Source of the DNA: Prunus persica
Taxonomy: Eukaryota > Streptophyta > Magnoliopsida > Rosales > Rosaceae
Reading direction: 5' to 3'
DNA length: 64,000 nt
NCBI RefSeq assembly: GCF_000346465.2
Contig: NC_034015.1
Location: forward strand, 22,239,139-22,303,138
A model generated the notes under the pieces. The model was given only the letters and a program-made list of their open reading frames with translations. It did no database searches and was not told where the DNA came from. The position numbers and the translations under genes are program-made. Positions 13,901 through 26,300 of this stretch are shown piece by piece (the first letter of the stretch is position 1; every line of letters starts with the position of its first letter).

Positions 13901-16191
13901 GTCTGCAAAGTAAATAAATTCATATGATTTGCGGTTCATAAAAACCTGAATAGCATCCAAATAGATACTAACAAAAGCTATTACTTCAGACAGAACTTCA
14001 ACTTATGCTAATTTGTATGTTTAAACTTGAGCATTTCATATCTGCAGTTCCTCCTGCTCTTCTTAAGAAGTTACAAGTCTCCCCCATACCTATTAAATTT
14101 TTCTCTATTTCTATTATCTTTTCAGAAAAATAAAAATATACAAAATCTTAACCACTGCAATTTATATTCCAACATAAGGCGCATTACCTGCACCAGTTTC
14201 ATCTTCTTCACAGGCCGGTGCTGGAATGGTTTGTTCAGACAGGAACTTCCACATTTACAGACTGAGGAACAGCTAGACAGAAGCATCCTGCAGATATAAC
14301 ACATTCAACTTATTTATTTTTAGACAAAAAATAAAACCTGAATATACACTATCACATAGAAAATTAATGGCCCTTTTTCCCTATATCTACATCTGCCTGC
14401 GTCAATAACATCATAATGCCTAAGGTTGCAAGTCACCGAACATCACAACCATAGGTTTCATCCCCTTAATTAGTTCCAAAAGGAAAATGAAAAACAATCA
14501 AAAACCCACAGCAAGCATATTCTTCTGTAGTATAAATGCCTGCACTTCTCTATGAAAAGGCATTTAATCCCTCAATTGAGTGGAACACTGCCGAATAGCT
14601 GTGCCCCCTCAATGAACAATGTTTATAAAACAGCATCACTCACTGGACTGGAATCCTGTTGAAGAGGTATGCCTTGCATAACTTACTTACTGCCTGTACC
14701 CAAACTTTATCAAGATAAGAGTTCAAAGTAAAAAGTTAGGATCTTAGGAAATACTAGACTATGGTTAAATATCCATGTCCAAAAGATCAAAATGATGTAC
14801 AAGTACAGTACAAGATGATTAAATGCAACCTTTACATTGCTCCTTTATTACACATGAGGTAACACAAACACCATTGACAATGATCGTCCTTACCCACAAT
14901 GGCAATCTCTACCACAAACACTAGAAGACCCTTGTGATGGGCTGCAGGAACAGAATATGCCATCATCCTCAAGTCGTCTTTTAATCTTCTTCGTGAGATA
15001 TATATCTTAAATTTGTCAACGAAACTAAGAGTGGAGAGAGAATTAAAAAAAACACTTCCAACGCATATAAAACCATTGAATAAACAGACAGATGGAACAT
15101 ATCCAAGAAAATAGGCAGCAATACAAAAATATTAAACTATGGCAAGTCCAACCTATGAGGAGTGTTTCATGGGGAAAGAAAAGAAGAGAAAACCCGATAG
15201 GTATGTAACATGCACTAAAGTATATAAAATTAAAATGATAATTTCCAACATGAAAAGGTTTGTTCAATAAAAATTTAAAATTAGTGAGTTCAAGACTTAA
15301 GAGGATACTGCGCTTTATAAAAGTGTAGGGCATCGGTTTCCATTTATTAAACCAATCTGGAAGTTCAAAATCTACAGGATTTCCAATCTGCTTCAGCAAC
15401 TTGTTGAATACGTTCCCAATGTGACTTCGCTCAGAATTCTGATAAGCAAGAACTCAAGTCATAAAATTTCATAAGCATAGAAAGCAAATATAAGGAAATA
15501 AGAACAATATAGCAACCATTCCTTGGAAGGAAAAAAAACTCATTGAAAACATCATGAGCAAGCAAAGGCATCCAGGGAAAATGAAAAAACAGAGAGAGAA
15601 GAATAAAATTAAACAAAGAAAATCAGAAAATCTGGTGAGCACTGGAAGCCTTACCCCAACACTAAATAAATAAATCAACAAGAAGAAGCCAGAATAAATG
15701 TGTTGTTCCCAATAATTTAAAATGGGAAACATAAGTAATTCGCAGCCAGAAGCCATAGACCAAAACATTGTAAGAGGAAGGATAGAAGCTTATCCTACGC
15801 AACATCGCATAGAACGTTAAACAAACTTGTGAGAAGAAAGCGAATCTCTCAAAACAATGCCACATTATCAGTTTCTCCAAACATGTTTCTCAAGTCCTTT
15901 CATTTGAATTATATTAAAGCTAAAATAAAAAGGTAGTATGTCAGCAATAATTTTTTCTCGATGGGCATCCTACGACGAACCGACAGTTGACTTATAGAAA
16001 TCTGCAATTGCATCAAATATACATTATATACAGCTTAGTGATTTAGTGACCCAATTACGTAAATAAGCATTTGAAACAAAATCAGAGACACATTTAGACA
16101 AATTTGACATATCATTCATTCAATTACTAAGGATATATCAAATATTGGGGGATTCAATTGCAGAAAAAACAACCTTGTTCATAGCAGGCAT
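10953..16191 (-). CDS. ASHH3: SET-domain histone-lysine methyltransferase, ASHH3/SDG7 type, complete
   Basis: A nuclear histone-lysine N-methyltransferase of the ASH1/SET2-related class. Coding exons, 5' to 3': 16191-16174, 15438-15309, 15005-14894, 14287-14188, 13453-13375, 13255-13084, 12995-12915, 12768-12594, 12040-12013, 11912-11822, 11168-11120, 11024-10953. All introns are GT-AG and phases close to 368 aa; Arabidopsis ASHH3 is about 363 aa. An AWS-type cysteine cluster lies at about residues 65-112 (CSC, CGRDCHCG, CKCGSSC). The SET domain (about 120-235) has YINHSC and the GEHLTYDY motif, and the post-SET motif CHCGARGC follows. The C-terminal part ends in a conserved EDG-EW patch. A tiny 6-residue first coding exon (MPAMNK) agrees with the MPA start of homologues. 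The exact lysine target is not readable from sequence; ASHH4 is a close alternative name. Confidence 0.94.
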
Positions 16192-16717
16192 GGCACCAAG
16201 AGCCGCCACCGTGTAATAATTCAACAACTCACTATAGAAAGCCAGAGAACTTCCACTCGACCAGGACGCTTGGACCTAGCTAGGTATATCTTCTGCATAC
16301 ACTACACCGGGGGTGATGACTGATGGCCAAGTCCAAGTCCAAAACCAAGTCGTGGAGTAAGAAAAGAAAATAATATTTTCAGTACAGATGTAGAGTAGGG
16401 ACTGGAGATGATGGGTTTGGGGATGAGGAGAAATGGTGAGATTTTGTTGGCTGTGAGCGAACCTCTACGATCCTTGGAGTCGTGGTTCCCAGTTTGATGC
16501 GCGTCTCAATTTGGGTAACAGAAATGGGTTGAGTTGGCATTACATGGATATGGATGGAATTATCAATATCCTTCAGGGTAATTTGGGTAACAAAACATTT
16601 GGCGATTGTTTTGCAGGCAAATGACGTTGAGAATGTCCGAGGAAAAGAAAGTGGTGCGTAGGAAAGGAGATGGGTCAATTGGGAAGATATCAATGTCATT
16701 GTGGAAAAAGTTTCTTC
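16192..16717 (-). promoter_or_regulatory. Upstream region of the SET-domain gene
   Basis: Between the ASHH3-like start codon and the next transposon. It probably carries the 5' UTR and promoter, but no TATA box or known motif stands out. Overlapping open frames between 16379 and 16769 lack any recognisable domain and I do not call them genes. Confidence 0.35.
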
Positions 16718-16830
16718 CTATAAACTTAGGGCTGGAAAATCGGAGCGGTCGCGGTTGAGAAAACCCCAAATCGGGGGTTCACCGAACCAAATTGATATGT
16801 GTGTGAAATTGTGCAAATATATGCATTATA

Positions 16831-17842
16831 GGGGTCGTTTGGTACAGTGGACTATCATAGATTGGACTAAATTCTGAGACTGTCTTGGATTAGCTCGGAT
16901 TGGACTAAGTTGGATTAAGTACTGACCTATGTTTGGTGCTGTATCGGACTAAGAAACTGAATTGTAAAAATAATGAAGACCTATGTTTAATGTTGTGTCG
17001 GACTAAAAATAATTATTTTAATATTTAATTTTAATTAATAAAATTCTATTATTTAATTTTAATTAAGGCTTTTTTGACATAAAAATAAATAAAAAGAAAA
17101 CAAATAAATTCTAACATTTTTAACAGGCTTAAACTATCTTATCTCTATTTTCTTTTTCTTTTTCTTTTTCACCTTTTCTTTCTTCCTTCCTATTTTCCCC
17201 ATTGACTTTTCTTCTTCCCTCCTTCTTAGCTCGTTCATTTCTTCTTCTTTTTCCTTCTTCCTCCTTTCTTCTTCCTTCCTAAGCCTCCCTTTTTTTTTTC
17301 TTTCTTCCATTCCAGGCCGTCCCTTCTCTTTTCTTTCCTTCTTCCTATTCTTTCCTTTCTCTTTTCTTCTTACTTCCTTCCTTTTCACTCTCTCTTGCCA
17401 GATCCACTTCTGGGTTTGTGGTGGCTGCAAACACCCACCCCTCTCTCTCTCTGGTTCCACTAATTAATGGTTGTGGTGGCTGATTATGGGTGGTTTTGAT
17501 GCTTTGTTTGACTGACTGGGTGGTGATGATGGTTCGATTGGGTCTGTGGTGCTGGTTATGGGTTTGATGGTGGTGGTCTGATGATCATGGACTCATGGTG
17601 GTGGTGGTCAAGCTTGTGTGTTTGATGGTGGTGGTGGTACTCGCATGTTCAAAATAGCACCATCGCTATTTTGATAACCATATTTCGGGCTCGCTTTATT
17701 AGCCAAGCGAGTCCCATTTTTTTCCCCTTTGGACTATACAATCCCATTTAAATTAATCCCCTCCCTTACCAAACATAGTTTTCAAGGACTATTTAACATA
17801 GTCCAATCCAGTGAGGCATAGTGAGGCATGCCAAACATGCCC
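16831..17842. mobile_element. MITE-like element nested in the hAT element
   Basis: The ends are imperfectly inverted: left GGGGTCGTTTGG, right the complement of GGGCATGTTTGG. The inner flanks share 'gtccaatc/ggacta' blocks in opposite orientation. ATA is found directly outside both ends, consistent with a 3-bp duplication, but this is not the usual TTA/TAA of Tourist elements, so the superfamily is uncertain. The interior holds a long polypyrimidine tract (about 17140-17460) and a TGGTGG-rich tract (about 17465-17640). No protein domain is visible. Confidence 0.55.
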
Positions 17843-17989
17843 ATAGGGGATTCGATCCCCTGACCTAAGGTTTCAAATCATTTCATCTTTCCACTGGACT
17901 GCTTGGCTTTCTTATTAATATTTTCTAAAGAGAATTCAAAGATAGTATAAAAAAATTAGGGTTTTTAACCCTAGCATCTCTTCAATTCC

Positions 17990-18290
17990 AGACCCTATTC
18001 TTTATCTTCTTCTTTTTATTTTTCTCTCCAGCCGCCATCTTCTTTATCCCCCTCACGAGCTAATCTCTTCTTCTCCTCCCTCATCTCTTCAATTCCACCA
18101 TTCTTCTTCGAAGTTCATCTCACCATCTCTTCTTCTTCTCCTCCTCCTCCATCTTTCTTCTTGTCCCCGTCACAACCCTTCTTCTTCTGCTCCTCCTCCT
18201 CCCTCTCTCTCCTCTTCGCCTCCGGCCTTCATCTTCATCTCCTCATCTTTCTTCTTCTTCTTCTCCTTCTTTTTTTCTCTATCTATTGAT
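17990..18290. repeat. CTT/CTC-rich polypyrimidine tract
   Basis: Nearly uninterrupted pyrimidines built from CTT and CTC units. It gives poorly informative open frames on both strands and lies within the right arm of the hAT-type element. Confidence 0.75.
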
Positions 18291-18540
18291 CTATATAATT
18301 TCTTACAGTCACCAAACCATTCTGACTGATGGTTTCGGTTCAACCGAAATTGGGTAAATTAACAGAGTCGGAGTCGGCAACGGTTTCAATTTTGGGTATA
18401 CCGAGTACCCTTGGTCGGTTATCGGTTGGAGCCTATTGGGTTGGTTATTGAACCGATTCCACTCCTACTATAAACAAGGTGGGATGAGATCTTAGGCCAC
18501 TTGTAAAAATAAAAAATAAAAAATTTTAGACACCCTCACC

Positions 18541-18637
18541 CTCCGATTGGATGAGAGGAAATAACTCGGAATTTAGCTAAAAGTTATAAATTTAAAAGAA
18601 AAATAAACAATTCCCTTGTTTGGTAATTTTTATTTTA
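18541..18637 (-). mobile_element. Fragment of a small MITE family (inverted partial copy)
   Basis: Read on the minus strand this matches the right end of the MITEs at 19431-20830 and 34321-34643: the 'tttagctaaa' block, the 'gggaattgt' block and the closing 'ccaa(t)cgg' end occur in the same order. Only about 97 bp is recognisable. It lies in opposite orientation to the copy 0.8 kb to the right. Confidence 0.6.
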
Positions 18638-19430
18638 ATCAAAGCATGAAATTTCATTACGAAAAACTCACCCAAAAGGATGGAACAAATACAACAATAC
18701 AAGGAAGCACATATCTAATTTGCAATATCAGATGAACAGAGCAACAGACAACCCCAGATGATGATATCAACAGATAAACAAAACTAAAAGTTAATTAAAA
18801 AAAAGCTAAAAGAATAATTAAAAACAACATTGCAACAAAAACCACAGAAACACAGAAGCATCACCAAACAACAATCATAAATCAGTAACACTCAAGGCAA
18901 CCCCAGGGCAAAACAAATAGAGCCATCAGGACAAGAAGGAGGTGGTGCAAGCACCTAAGCGGTATTAGTGCCGTGACTCTACACACCTTCCAAGATAAAT
19001 GCAATAAATCGCTTTGCGGATTATCTGCTATAACAAAGGGAAGCAGGAACCGATTGGAGAACAACCAAAGCATAATGGATTGACAGAGATTTGGGGGAAC
19101 AATAAAGATAAGAGGCAAGAAGTCTCAACGGAGGCATAAAGTCCCAGCAAAGAAGCATACTGCCCCAGCAAAGAGGCATAAAACCCCAACAAAGAGGCAA
19201 GAAGCCCCAAAAAAGAGCAGGAAAGCTCGAGCACGAACAGCGAAAGAAAATCAAAAACCAAGGAAGAGAGATGGGGGAGGGGTAGAGGCCTCCTCCCCCC
19301 AAAAGGAGGAGATGTGGCTCTGGATCTGGGTTTTGCTGGGTCGCGGCACTGGAGAGAAAAGCTTCATGAAAGTTCATGTGCATGAATAAATGCTTTTAAC
19401 TACCTAAGCTAAAAGCTCATTGTAAATCAC
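18638..19430. other. Repeat-derived intergenic DNA with a short tandem array
   Basis: No supported gene. The stretch has the A-rich, 'aaaaggatggaacaaatac' texture seen in 3' parts of plant LINEs, but I found no target duplication or protein domain. At about 19125-19215 a unit of roughly 25 bp ('ccccagcaaagaggcataaa') repeats three to four times, which produces repetitive minus-strand open frames rich in Leu, Cys and Trp. Confidence 0.4.
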
Positions 19431-20830
19431 TCCGTTTGGATGAAGGAATTGAAAATTACATATAATTCTAAAATAACGGAATGTAGATTTCTATCATTTC
19501 AAATTCTGGCAATGACGGAATGTACATTTCTATCATTTTAGTGTTTGGATTTATGTATGTCTGACACTATGAAAATTGTGAAATGACACATATTTTGGTG
19601 GGAAAAAAAACTTGAGAATTTGATGCCCCAATTTCCACAATGTTTTCCACACGTCATTTAATAAAGGCTTAATTATTGATATGCCCCTTGTGCTTCACCG
19701 AAAATCTCATTTTGCCTCATACACTTCAAAATGAGTCAATATGCCCCATGTGCTTTATTTTTGTGTCCCCGTTACCCTCTTCTGTCAGTTTGGTCAGTAA
19801 AAATTGTTAACTTGCTTACGTGACATAAGTATTTTAGATATTTTAGTTTTTAAAAAATTTCAAATTTTAAAAAACTGTTTATAAAAAAGAAAGTTCTTTA
19901 AAAAAAATAAAAATAAAGCCCCTAGCACCCGAATAGCCCCGCCACCACAACAACCCAAACCTTCCTCACCGCCACCCGCCGCCCCCAACCTAAGGCCACC
20001 ACTCCACCATTTTTCAAATATGATATCCCTACCCAGGTGATGCACCCACCCCAAACCATGAATAACAATCAATCCCAATCCACCTAGCCACTTTCAACCC
20101 CGAACCATACTCACCCCGAGCTGACACCCCAAATCCACACCCAACCTTACAAATCCAATTTGCCCCCAGCCGTAGCCATCCCAACAAATTATCTGAACGC
20201 CAAAACCCCAAGGCGCAAGCACTTCTCTTATCTTCTCCAACTTGGTTTTATTTGATTTCATGCTTGTCATTTTCACATATTCTCTGTGCAGACATGAGGG
20301 TTATGCGATTGGAGTTTATAAACAGTAAACTCATATTGAAGAACTTTATTTTGTTTTTTACTTTTTTACCATGGCAGAGGAGAAATCAGGGTGGTACGAT
20401 GGAGAGGGAATGGTAAGCATGGGTTGGGGGTGGTTGTTGGTGATGGGGAAGGGTTGGGTTATGGTGGTGGGGGATTTATTTTTTCCCACTTTTCTAATTT
20501 ATTTTATTATTAAAATGTTTTAAATTGTTGAGAATTTTTAATAGTTAAAATTACTAAAATACCCATGCCACGTCAGCAAGTTAACGATTTTACTGGCCAA
20601 ACTAACAGAATGAGGTAACGGGGGATGCAAAAATAAAGCACATTGGGCATATTGACTCAGTTTGAAGTATAGGGGCAAAGTAAGATTTTCGGAGAAGCAC
20701 ATGGGGCATATTAATAATTAAGCCTTTAATAAATTCCGCACTTAGTTGCCAACCAAGGGAATTGTCAATTTCTTCTCTTAAATTCCCGACTTTTAGCTAA
20801 ATTTCAAGTTATTTTCCCTCTTCCAAACAG
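19431..20830. mobile_element. Small MITE split by a Mutator-like insertion
   Basis: Outer sequence 19431-19665 plus 20725-20830 matches the uninterrupted copy at 34321-34643 from end to end. The ends are (C)CGTTTGGATGA on the left and the complement of CTGTTTGGAAGAG on the right. The middle, 19666-20724, is a separate Mutator-like element flanked by a 9-bp duplication. The family is AT-rich and non-coding. I could not find a target duplication for the MITE itself, so the superfamily remains open. Confidence 0.75.
19666..20724. mobile_element. Non-autonomous Mutator-like element (MULE) with long TIRs
   Basis: A 1059-bp unit flanked by TTTAATAAA on both sides (19657-19665 and 20725-20733). The first and last roughly 160 bp are inverted copies of each other: both start GGCTTAATTATT and share the 'atgcccc', 'gagtcaatatgccc', 'gtgctttatttttg' and 'gttaacttgc' blocks. 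Long terminal inverted repeats with a 9-bp duplication are typical of Mutator. The matching site in the MITE at 34321 lacks this insert, giving an in-window empty site. The central part has no transposase; it contains short C/A-rich and TGGTGG-rich tracts. Confidence 0.9.
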
Positions 20831-21025
20831 AGGGTTTAGTTTTCATTTTTTTTTGTCCTCCTTTCTCATTCATTAATTTTACATCACCACATATACATAC
20901 TAACTTCTTGTAAGTGGGTTCTGGTGTGAAGTTTGAACGTCTTGATTAGGGGTGCAAGTTGGATTGGAAAAATCTGATTCTTGCTAGTTCAGATTTGAAA
21001 ATGTCCAATTTTGGCATGTCCAAAT

Positions 21026-21879
21026 TAGGGCTCGTCAATGGGCCGGGCTTTAAAAAGGAGAGAGAAAATACCGGACTGGGCCGGGCCAATTTTTTTAGAA
21101 AATTCAAAGCCCAAACCCGACCTATGGGCCGAGCTTGAGAAGGCCCATCGGGCCGGGCCGGGCCTACTTCATTAAAAAAATCATAAACTTAATCATAAGG
21201 GCATTTTAGTCCAAATCTAAGATTAAACTCACTTAATTCCAATATTTTCACATCAAACCAAATGCATAAAACATCCAATAAAGTCACACAACTTAATAAG
21301 ATTTTTCACAAAAATAATAAAACCAAGTATTATTTTTGAGGTAATTACATAATTAGATCGTAATACGTTTAAAAAAATAATATGTATCAAATTTTTTTGT
21401 TTTTAAAAGGATGGTATGAATAAATATGCAAATATTTGGTGATGTGTTCAAGAAAAGTATGATTATATTTGGTGATGTGATATGTTGTTCATCTTATTTA
21501 TATATATATATATATATAATTGTTGAATTAATAATTGACATAAATTAATGTGCTAATCATCCAATTATAAACTAGGAATGAGTAAAGAAAAGTAAATGAA
21601 ATGAAACAAATTATATATGTGATTTAAGTGATATAATCCTAAACCTAAACTCTTATTTATACATAATTATATATATATATATGTGGGCCTAATGGGCCGG
21701 ACTTTTGTGGGCGGGCTAGACCGGGCTTTCTTGGGCTTAATTGGGCCGGGCCTATGGGCTTTAGACACCCAAGCCCAAGCCTAGCCTAACCCAAGGCTGG
21801 CCGGGCCATCTCAAAGCCCATAACGAGCAGGGCGGGCCCCCATCGGCCCATGAGCCCGTGGGCCAAATGATGAGGCCTA
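21026..21879. mobile_element. Non-autonomous hAT element, GGGCC-rich
   Basis: An 854-bp unit flanked by the exact 8-bp duplication GTCCAAAT (21018-21025 and 21880-21887). It starts TAGGGCTCGTCAATGGGCC and ends with the complement of TAGGCCTCATCATTTGGCC, an imperfect inverted repeat. Both arms are packed with GGGCCGGGC motifs and the centre is AT-rich, including a TA run near 21500-21520. No open frame resembles a hAT transposase. Confidence 0.9.
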
Positions 21880-21887
21880 GTCCAAAT

Positions 21888-23343
21888 CAAATATGACATT
21901 CGAAAGTTTTGAAATATGAAATATTTTGGAATTTAAAGCTTAGACTACAATAATGGCTAATTTCATGTTGATGATCAGTGTCAGTCTTGAGGGTGGGTAA
22001 GGAGGGCGATGGCCATGGGCCTCGCATTTGTAGGACCCCAAATATATATGTACCAAATTGAAGAATATGATGATTAGAGAGGAGAATAATTTTAATAGTT
22101 TGGCATTTGGAAGCTCCAAATGTAATTACAAGTGTTTTTTAAGAGCTCAAATGAAAATTAATGAAAATTATGTAATATCAGGACATCAATTGCATGTCTT
22201 TAAGTATTTAATTGCTAAAAGTAGCAATCAATGAAAGAAAGCCAATAGGACTAGAAATTCTTTTATTTATCCAGAAATTTTTTGTTAGTAGATTATTTAG
22301 TAAGAAAATATGAAAGAGAGCAAATTATTTGTATCCTCATTCTTGTTAGTATTTAAATTCTTGTTTATTTCTAGATTGGGGCAGCCATTATATGGCCAAT
22401 AATGGAGCCATGTTTGGTTAACCAAATTGTATTTAATTGCATTTTTTTCCTTGTTAGTTTATTATATTCAAGAGAATGGAAGAAAAATGGGCCTTATTTT
22501 CATGAGATCTGATTTTTCTACTCATCTTTTATTCACTTACACTCATTTTGTTAAAAATTGTATGTTCCCACTCATCTTTTCTCCACTTACACTTCCTTTT
22601 TTGTTATAGTAAAAACTGTTAAAAAAATAAAATGGAGTGTAAGTGAACAAAAAGAGAATGGAAAAATCACCACCAATTTTCATTTTTAGCCTAGAGCCAC
22701 CCAAAAGTCAGGGCCAGCCCTAGATATGATGTAATGGCCTAATAGACGTTATTTTACCAACATCTAAGTACTATTAAATATAACAGGTTTTTGAACTTTT
22801 GACACAAATTTTCAATTTTGAGCAGATTTCAACCTTTAAATGGTTGGGCCAGGTTAAAGTTTTGAACAACTTTGTGAAAATTTTCGAACAAAATTCCGAA
22901 ATATTCTAAAATTTTCAAGTTTTATGAATTAAAATGGATGTTGAAATTTCAAAATTGTTTGGAATGAAATTGGAACCCATAATTCCGATTCACCCCAAAA
23001 TAGGCCGAGAGACCAAAAAAAACAATAAAATTGAGAAAAATTATTTTTTGTTGTAAAACGACAAAGGAAAAGCTGTTAAATATGATTTTAGCTTATATAT
23101 ATATTTGTTTTAAAAAAAAAGGTTTTTAGACGGGGCTTAACGCGTTCCTTCCGATCTCACTCCAACACCTGACAGCCGTCCTCCAAATAATTTCTCCACC
23201 CCCAACCCAATGGCCCCTTATTAGTGTCCGACTATCTGAGATTCTTGAAATAATATGTGATTTGGTCTCTCCCACCCTTCCTCAATTTCGATCTCTTTCC
23301 AGTTTCTTCCGATTTATTGGCTTTCCAACCTCTCTTTATATCC
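21888..23343. other. Intergenic and promoter side of the RING-finger gene
   Basis: No supported gene. Part of 21960-22730 resembles dispersed repeat DNA ('gagggtgggtaaggagggcgatggcc'), but its borders are unclear. The stretch nearest 23344 should contain the promoter and 5' UTR of the RING-finger gene; a TATATATAT run lies near 23093-23104. Transcription start not determined. Confidence 0.4.
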
Positions 23344-26300
23344 ATGGAAAATCATAACGCCAAATTGGGCTCTGGCGGTGGACTCAAACCCAACAACAAT
23401 AACAGCATCAGCGAACAAGAACAAAACCCCAATTTGAATCAATGCGAAGAACAAGAACAAGAAGTAACTACTGAGTCCTCGCAATTGGTGGACCCTCCCT
23501 CACCTCCTGTTCCGCAGTCTTCAAGAACTCCCTTTACTAATCTCAGTCAGGTCGATGCTGACCTAGCCCTTGCTCGAACCCTCCAAGAACAGGTCCTCAA
23601 ACTCCGTCTTTGCTGTTCAATTTCGTTTCTTTATCTCTTCCGTAATGTGTTTCTTAATTTTTCTTTTGATATTGCTTTGTTTGTTGAATATATGAGCTAG
23701 TCTGAAAATTGAAACATGATAGAATCTGAATTCTTTGTTCTCTTTTTTGACCTTTTTGTTTTTCATCTGTTATGGTCGCGAGCAAAGGATTCATATTCCA
23801 TTTGTGATGGTTTCCTTAGCAACCGAAGTTGGACTAAAGAATTTCATCTCGCGCTAGTTGTTTGATAGCTTTCTTTTATTTTTCTTTAAATCCTCTTTTC
23901 GTTCCCTCAGCGACCTATGGAAAATTTCATATAAATTTTGATCTTGTTATGTGATATTCAGAAGTTAAATACAGCCTAAGATATAATTTCCAGTTTTTGT
24001 TTCATCCTTGTCTTCTGACGTTTTGCAGCTACCATTGGAGGGCTGTGGTTTCATCTTATGATGATGCCATTGTTTAAATTTTAGACTGTGCTTGGTATGT
24101 GTACTGTTATAGCCACAGTTCTGCACCTTCTTATCAAATAACTGAGGTCTGCCCAATAGAATATTACATACTTTTCTAGGCAGTTCATTATGTTGTCAGT
24201 GTCAATTAATTCTTTAATAGAATAGGCCACCAACAACGCTCAATTTCCTAAAGCTCGCAGGCTAGTTTTTTACTCCATCACCCACTTCGGGTCCTGTTAT
24301 CCCAAATTCTCAACCCACATCACCATGAACCCCAAGTACCACCTATGGATAGCTCTCTACTGAAAGAGTGGTGTCCAGGCTTGGAAAACAGAAGGCAGAT
24401 CGTCTTAATGGCCCTTGCCATCAGTTACCATGGAGGCTTTGATGTTGATAACGTCATTGGGGGGGCAGTGAGAAGTGAGGGGGTTGATCGGGGAGTGAGA
24501 GAAGATGACGGTGTATGATGATGAAAAGATAGGTGGGATTAGAGAAGAGGGTTGGGTAAAGGAAAATATAGATGGGTTTGTGGTGGTTAGTGACACAGCT
24601 ACAGAATTGCAGCTGCACTTTTGATCTCTTTGAAGTTAAGATCCACTTCTTTCACGTCTGGTTTCACCATAGTCCATGTGAAACCCTCCTGTTGTTTTTT
24701 TGGTCTGGTAAAGTTAAAGTTCCTTTTCTCGCGGGGAAATTGGGATTGCAGGGAATCAAGTGGTTCCAAATGAAACCCTCTTGTTGATTTCCTTTCCTTT
24801 TCATTGAATAGTTTTATTACTATTTTCTCTGTGTGAGTTCAATTGAAAAGTTTCATTATATATGCCCTTTCCTCCCTACTCGATCCCATCAAAGGCCACA
24901 AACATTTCCTCTTGCACAGACTCAAATGGCTTCGCCTTTAGCAATACTTGATAATCCAGTGGTGCTATCAGTAGATTTTACTTTCCTTTTAGACCAGTGC
25001 CCAAAATCTTGTGTTCATGACACTGTATTTTGAGGACCATGATTTTCTTGGGGTTGGACTAGTAGTTGGATTTTAGATAGACATGGTGATGTGGTGAGCT
25101 TGTGTCTGTGGACAGATAAGGTGGTGTGCTCGGGTGGTGGAGGCCTGGAGTTGTTGACATGAGGTTGAAAAGCTAAAGAAGAATTCGAAGAACTCCTGAT
25201 ACGGCAACTACCGGAGAGGCAAGTTAGTCGGTTGGTTGAAATGCTTCTTTCGAGGGCGTGGTCCCCCAAGAAAGAATGTAGACATTTGTCTCTAACTAGA
25301 AAAGTAAATGCTTGAGCTTGAGTCTAAGGCCCACCATTCCTTTCAAACTATTGAACAAGGCACTACACGGGGGCTCTTGAGTGTTTTAGGGAGTTAAAAA
25401 TGCTACTAAGGGTGGTTTTGGAATTTTAACATAAAACTGAAGGATGGAGTGCAGAAGTACAAAGGGGAGTGCTAAAATCGCTTCCCTTGATCATTACATT
25501 GAACTGCATCTTTGAAAAATGATGGTCCTCTGCCAATTTTCCTCTTTGTATTCCTTTTATAAGCGAGAAGAGGACGGAAGGCCTTACGTGTTGTTGCTCG
25601 TCACTATTTTGTATTCCCCTTTTCCGCCTTAGATACTCTAGGTTCTTGCCTAGGGACTGAAGATGAATAATCCATGTTTACATTTTTGCCTCATCCTATC
25701 ATGTTTTTTCTAATCATAAAAGCCAATTAATTTTTATTTTATTTTTAAGGAACTGGCCATTTTTAACTACTCATTGATTGCCTTACTATCGCTTTGGCAA
25801 TCTTGAGTCAAAGCTTCAACTCTCAATGATAGTTTTGCATTTGTAACGATTATAATTTGTTTATACCATGACTGACCAAGCAACTAGAGGCAATGTCAAG
25901 AGTCCTACATCGGAATATTACAAGAAGTGAAGATTTCCCCTCACCTTTATAAGGAGACCACTCTCCACTTAGAGGGGTCCCTAGGGCCGTGCTCCCTCTC
26001 TCTTTTCCCCTTTATCTTTGGGCCATACTCCTTGTACAATGTAAACAACCATTATTGTAATGAGAATATCATTCTCCGTCGATGTAGCCCATTCATTAGG
26101 GTGAACCACATACGCCTGTCTTCTGCATGCTTGCTTACTTTCCTTATGTCATCTGTAATGGCCTGCCGAAGGCATACATGAACTCGACGATGACACTTGC
26201 CTTCTGAAGGCACAAACCCCTGCTTCGCCTTCGCACATCATCCATCACACCCCACACTTCTAAGTTGGGTCCAACATTTTTGTGCATCAACATAATTGAA

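Larger units (their letters stand above)
16726..18467. mobile_element. hAT-type element, interrupted by a second element
   Basis: The 8-bp direct repeat CTATAAAC flanks the unit (16718-16725 and 18468-18475), the size made by hAT insertion. The ends are TTAGGGCTGGAAAATCGG on the left and the complement of TAGGAGTGGAATCGG on the right, with further inverted similarity rich in 'ccgatt/aaccg' inside. No transposase frame is present, so it is non-autonomous. A separate 1.0-kb element at 16831-17842 sits inside it, leaving about 730 bp of original sequence, much of it CT-rich (about 17990-18290). Confidence 0.72.

Noticed and set aside
17134..17460. Lys/Arg/Glu-rich minus-strand frame of 108 codons
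   Set aside because: It is a translation of a polypyrimidine tract inside a nested transposon.
17843..17880. tRNA-like 'ggattcgatcccc' arm
   Set aside because: A T-arm-like word is present but no anticodon arm, acceptor stem or A box can be placed around it.
19021..19383. Repetitive Leu/Cys/Trp-rich minus-strand frame
   Set aside because: It comes from the short tandem array at about 19125-19215 and shows no domain.
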